Shown here one piece after another: positions 6,501 to 6,543 of a stretch of DNA of 6,543 bases. The notes under the pieces are model-generated. The model made no database searches. It was not told the origin of the DNA and saw nothing but the letters and a program-made list of their open reading frames with translations. The stretch's first letter is position 1, and every line of letters begins with the position of its first letter. This DNA is from an uncultured Opitutaceae bacterium (GTDB lineage: Bacteria > Verrucomicrobiota > Verrucomicrobiia > Opitutales > Opitutaceae), in contig CAKZMS010000261.1 in assembly GCA_937128785.1 (NCBI GenBank), forward strand, positions 1-6,543. The letters are read 5' to 3'. The position numbers and the translations under genes were made by a program.

Positions 6501-6543
6501 AGGATCCCGGCTATCTACGCGATCTCATCATCCAGGAGCAGGT
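434..6543 (+). CDS. Hybrid AT-less PKS-NRPS megasynthase (KS-DH-KR-ACP-C-A...), 3'-truncated
   Basis: This is one open frame of 2036 codons without a stop, continuing past the window. Domain order by residue is: N-terminal helical leader (1-37), KS (38-465), short linker (466-512), DH (513-769), KR with its structural half (785-1199), ACP (1236-1306), repeat-derived linker (1307-1352), C (1353-1773) and A (from 1807, incomplete). All catalytic residues expected of an active KS, DH, KR, ACP and C are visible. It would extend an acyl chain by one unit, reduce and dehydrate it to an enoyl thioester, and condense it with an amino acid, provisionally serine. No AT, enoylreductase or methyltransferase is present, so loading must come in trans. 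The protein begins with a KS and not a loading domain, so an upstream partner protein should deliver the starter chain. The A domain's end, the peptidyl carrier and any further modules lie outside. The missing AT makes it trans-AT or secondarily AT-less. The product is not recognised. Confidence 0.97.
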   Translation, partial: MNSVPTNPDSPHPLHRALHAIESLEARLEQQRRATTEAIAITGIGCRFPGGADDPQKFWELLSQGRDAVTRVPASRWDADAFHSEQGNTPGRMVTRHGGFLESLEYFDPGFFGISPREAARMDPQHRLLLEVAWEALAAAGRTPDRRANRNTGVFVGITSAEYTSLQLQAEGPRSLDTYHLTGNALNTAAGRLSFVFGLHGPALAVDTACSSSLTAVHLACQSLRRGECDSALASGVNALLSPVGSIALSRGQVLAPSGRARTFDEAADGMVRGEGCGAIVLRRLSDAERDGDPVLAIIRGSAINQDGPSSGLTVPHRPAQERLLRDALVNAGLTPQAVDYVEAHGTGTPLGDPIEVGALGDVFAADRTAESPLLLGSVKTNFGHLESAAGIAGLIKTVLALHHEALPPHLHFTHPSSKIDWRNGALQVPTELTPWPRSNRARIAGISSFGFSGTNAHLLLEEAPSHLTAPELTANPPAYERQCFSLPPPQIPDDGLAFDLPGRLVNLPNANARHFKITLHATNPIWVRDHRVFGHRVFPAAGWFELARRAGQSVGQPVLREGRILRALVIPEHGGVELHTVVEPDGAVAAYSRPAGQSEWTQHFAGRVDEAGPSDEQIEPLFTQNDLPSIPVAELYEEYDRRGIDYGPIFRGVIKLSAEPGKTVAEIQLPAEAPVSAYAGSPAPALLDACFQAAGAAFAATTADDDAVVHLPVAISDWKLERRDTDFTAPLKMRAAVQTESTGAVVSLQIFNANDQVVASMGRLELQRATPAALAAQLETSVPHAWLYEFKPIPQPLTGGAALDSLSGDWLIVDPAETHGSALADSLRRAGASPTVATEFVPGSWDGVLVLAGFDIESDDPDIAQACAPLLACVQAWGEATPASGLWIITPPPMVRPSAAALWGFGRVIQAEWTHRETRLLGLPSVAPDIVLTELVAASRENQIIHSETGRQILRLVPLPPQPRAAWELAPDKTYLITGGRGALGLLSAEWLISSGARHLVLLGRNPPAEATRQKIAEWQSAGVTVAVPEIDLAEASAVRAMIHSLINRGPPIAGVIHAAGGIKDAVLAEQSVDHFAHTAAAKSRGASHLAKAISQAQGPLDFWINYTSSAGVLGTPGQANYAAANAWLDAFTAPAARTLSLAWGPWAAGLGAAVGDRYQSRGVSSIQPAQAFALLETLRHGPQSGIAVLPIDWSRFFATDAPTNAAPILDRVRPPSPRSPTTDAVAEAPTPSDFSGALRQQIARVLRVDVDRLDDSLSLPLQGLDSLMAMELRNAVQQATGTEVSSVTFLNDTPLGELVSSLSATSADGRHEEAVQGSMSGTKPDSHEATDLPVGRALRSTSNPDQTPRQLSRGQSALWFLHQSDPGSAAYHTAFALRLSGPIDADRLQTVFTKLVERHPQLRARFPREAGNPICQIASAPEYPFVVSDASDLSPEQLKQQITRDYEKPFNLERDSPLRVSLYEQTDQAVAVLLCTIHHIVSDAWTNWLLLDEFSKLYPDTTELPPPTADYANFITWQNTYLQSPAAAAAWDFWQGTLAGPLPELSLPLDHDRPASLPARGASVPLHFAPGLFDQIQTLARQQGATVFTLLMTAWQVWLHRHTGQTDIIVGSPTAGRSQAEFTAVAGYFVNPVPFRAELEPLTSFTDLLAKNRVHHLEVLAHADYPLPLLVEKLKVRRDPSRSAIFQNLFVYQKPQQSEEAPQASGQACGDLHVEEFPFGQMEGQFELTLEIFASGTGSLKYNTALFDASSAERFAARLSTLLESIVATPDQPIARLPLLPPAERELVTHTWQPDEPSFSCEHTLVEQLLQQARKSPEAPALVFEDESLSYAELYDRARALAASLQSVGVGPDVLVGVCAERSPELVIALLGIVLAGGAYVPFDPSYPEERLEFMHRDSGVKLMLTTTALAEAWRGRAESVWNLDAELPTASSPYREPSLSPDHAAYLIYTSGSTGRPKGALNIHRAIVNRLAWMQDQYRIDITDTILQKTPFSFDVSVWEFFWPLLQGSRLVLARPGGHQDPGYLRDLIIQEQ
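545..1828 (+). other. Ketosynthase (KS) domain
   Basis: Residues 38-465, opening with AIAITGIGCRFPGG and closing with SSFGFSGTNAHLLLEEAP. It catalyses the decarboxylative Claisen condensation that extends the acyl chain. The complete Cys-His-His set is present: Cys210 in DTACSSS (codon at 1061), His345 in EAHGTGTPLGDPIE (1466) and His385 in KTNFGHLESAAG (1586). It should therefore be an elongating KS, not a decarboxylating KSQ or an inactive KS0. Its wording (GLTVPHRPAQE, SVKTNFGHLE, IDWRNGALQV, FGFSGTNAH) reads to me more like KS domains of cis-AT modules from cyanobacteria or myxobacteria than like typical trans-AT KSs. That impression needs a phylogeny. Confidence 0.97.
1829..1969 (+). other. 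Short KS-to-DH linker, no acyltransferase
   Basis: Residues 466-512, only about 47 residues between KS and DH, where a cis-AT module would carry an AT of roughly 300 residues plus linkers. No GHSxG active-site motif is present here or elsewhere in the frame. A stretch at residues 478-489 (PAYERQCFSLPP) faintly resembles the YPFxRxRYW post-AT motif that commonly precedes DH or KR regions. It may be what remains at the junction. Confidence 0.75.
1970..2740 (+). other. Dehydratase (DH) domain
   Basis: Residues about 513-769, a double hotdog fold by family. The HxxxGxxxxP motif is intact: His531 (codon at 2024), Gly535 and Pro540 within HRVFGHRVFP. YGPIF follows from Tyr647 (2372), and the catalytic Asp689 (2498) sits in LLDACFQ, matching the usual DxxxQ/H motif. 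The His-to-Asp distance of 158 residues fits canonical PKS dehydratases. It should remove water from the beta-hydroxyacyl intermediate made by the KR, leaving a 2,3-double bond. Domain edges are approximate. Confidence 0.93.
2786..4030 (+). other. Ketoreductase (KR) domain, structural plus catalytic halves
   Basis: The structural half starts near residue 785 (WLYEFKPIP) and includes the conserved LWGFGRVIQAE block. The catalytic half begins with the NADPH-binding TGGRGALG at residues 979-986. Catalytic residues Lys1084 (3683), Ser1110 (3761), Tyr1123 (3800) and Asn1127 (3812) are all present, with the standard 13-residue Ser-Tyr spacing, so the domain should be active. The stereochemical fingerprint is IKD where B-type KRs have LDD. 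The diagnostic second Asp is kept (Asp1066), and there is no A-type Trp (GVLG instead of GVWG). B-type reduction is the better guess, usually followed by a trans double bond after DH action. Confidence 0.95.
4139..4351 (+). other. Acyl carrier protein (ACP) domain
   Basis: Residues about 1236-1306. The carrier signature reads LQGLDSLMAMELRN, with the phosphopantetheine attachment site at Ser1268 (codon 4235-4237). It carries the growing chain between KS, KR and DH and hands it to the C domain. It is a single carrier, not a tandem, and lacks the Trp tag often seen in carriers that undergo beta-branching. It is a likely substrate of the PPTase encoded just upstream. Confidence 0.95.
4388..4469 (+). 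repeat. REP-like imperfect inverted repeat (82 bp) inside the coding frame
   Basis: The left arm 4388-4418 and right arm 4439-4469 are 31 bases each and complementary at 26 positions. All five differences are transitions. The central loop is 20 bases. Each arm is itself a small hairpin: 4396-4402 pairs with 4408-4414 (7 bp, perfect, 5-base loop), and 4443-4449 pairs with 4455-4461 (6 Watson-Crick pairs plus one G-T). This nested, bilateral structure is typical of REP/BIME-type repeats. It is translated in frame as part of the ACP-C linker. I see no second copy in the window. Its mobile origin is inference. Confidence 0.75.
4478..4501 (+). repeat. Perfect 9-bp stem hairpin next to the REP-like element
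   Basis: Bases 4478-4486 (accccgcga) are perfectly complementary to 4493-4501 (tcgcggggt) around a 6-base loop. It begins 8 bases after the REP-like element and runs into the first conserved C-domain motif (SRGQSALWFL, from Ser1354 at 4493). No T-run follows, so it is not an intrinsic terminator. It may be a second repeat unit or a strong mRNA hairpin at the domain boundary. Confidence 0.7.
4652..4669 (+). repeat. Perfect 18-bp palindrome within C-domain coding
   Basis: cgcttcccg followed directly by cgggaagcg, with no spacer. It encodes Arg-Phe-Pro-Arg-Glu-Ala just after the conserved HPQLRA stretch of the C domain. It could be a protein-binding palindrome or a coincidence of codon choice. 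No function is supported by the sequence. Confidence 0.6.
5541..5570 (+). repeat. Perfect 10-bp inverted repeat in a variable C-domain loop
   Basis: cgccgcaagc (5541-5550) and gcttgcggcg (5561-5570) are exact reverse complements around a 10-base loop. It encodes part of a low-conservation segment (around EAPQASGQACG) between the C7 motif and the QFELTLEI strand. This segment looks a few residues longer than in typical C domains, so it may be a small insertion. That comparison is from memory. Confidence 0.6.
5852..6543 (+). other. Adenylation (A) domain, 3'-truncated, serine tentatively
   Basis: From residue 1807 to the window edge, roughly the first half of an A domain, which activates an amino acid as its aminoacyl-AMP. 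A1 is LSYAEL (1831-1836). A2 is the block GIVLAGGAYVPFDPSYP (from 1874). A3, the phosphate-binding loop, is TSGSTGRPKG (1953-1962). A4 is FSFDVSVWEFFW. The first specificity residues, by position relative to GrsA 235/236/239, are Asp1998, Val1999 and Trp2002. Together with the surrounding QKTPFSFDVSVWEFFWPLL this resembles serine-activating domains such as EntF, whose known code begins Asp-Val-Trp-His. The next code position would fall about four residues past the window end. Domain call is certain; the substrate is a prediction. Confidence 0.95.

Overview
The window holds the 3' part of a 4'-phosphopantetheinyl transferase (PPTase) gene and, overlapping its stop codon by an ATGA, the first 6.1 kb of a giant hybrid polyketide synthase / nonribosomal peptide synthetase (PKS-NRPS) gene. 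Both genes read on the + strand, and both run off the window: the PPTase lacks its 5' end and the synthase lacks its 3' end. There is no intergenic space, and I see no RNA gene, CRISPR array, transposase or credible antisense gene.

Layout. Positions 3-437 are the C-terminal 144 codons of an Sfp-type PPTase, with both metal/CoA-binding motifs. Positions 434-6543 are one uninterrupted frame of 2036 codons plus two bases. Its domain order is a short helical N-terminus, ketosynthase (KS), dehydratase (DH), ketoreductase (KR with its structural half), acyl carrier protein (ACP), condensation domain (C), and an adenylation domain (A) cut shortly after its A4 motif. No acyltransferase (AT) lies between KS and DH, so the extender unit must be loaded by an AT encoded elsewhere (trans-AT or 'AT-less').

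How the parts work together. The PPTase would convert the ACP (Ser1268) and later carrier domains from apo to holo form. The PKS module would take an acyl chain from an upstream partner and extend it by one unit. The KR would reduce the beta-keto group and the DH would dehydrate it to an alpha,beta-unsaturated thioester. The C domain would then join this acyl chain to an amino acid activated by the A domain. The three visible specificity residues (Asp, Val, Trp) fit serine best, but the decisive later residues lie outside the window.

Organism. The DNA is GC-rich (about 60% by eye) and bacterial. Nothing gives a firm taxonomic placement. The ACP-C linker contains an 82-bp REP-like inverted repeat followed at once by a second, perfect hairpin, both translated in frame. 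From memory this palindrome resembles repeats dispersed in Opitutaceae (Verrucomicrobiota), a family known to contain symbionts with trans-AT pathways. That is an unverified lead.

The least ordinary points are the AT-less module whose KS reads like a cis-AT KS, the palindromic repeats inside a megasynthase linker, and some unusual motif residues (KR 'IKD', C-domain 'HHIVSDA').
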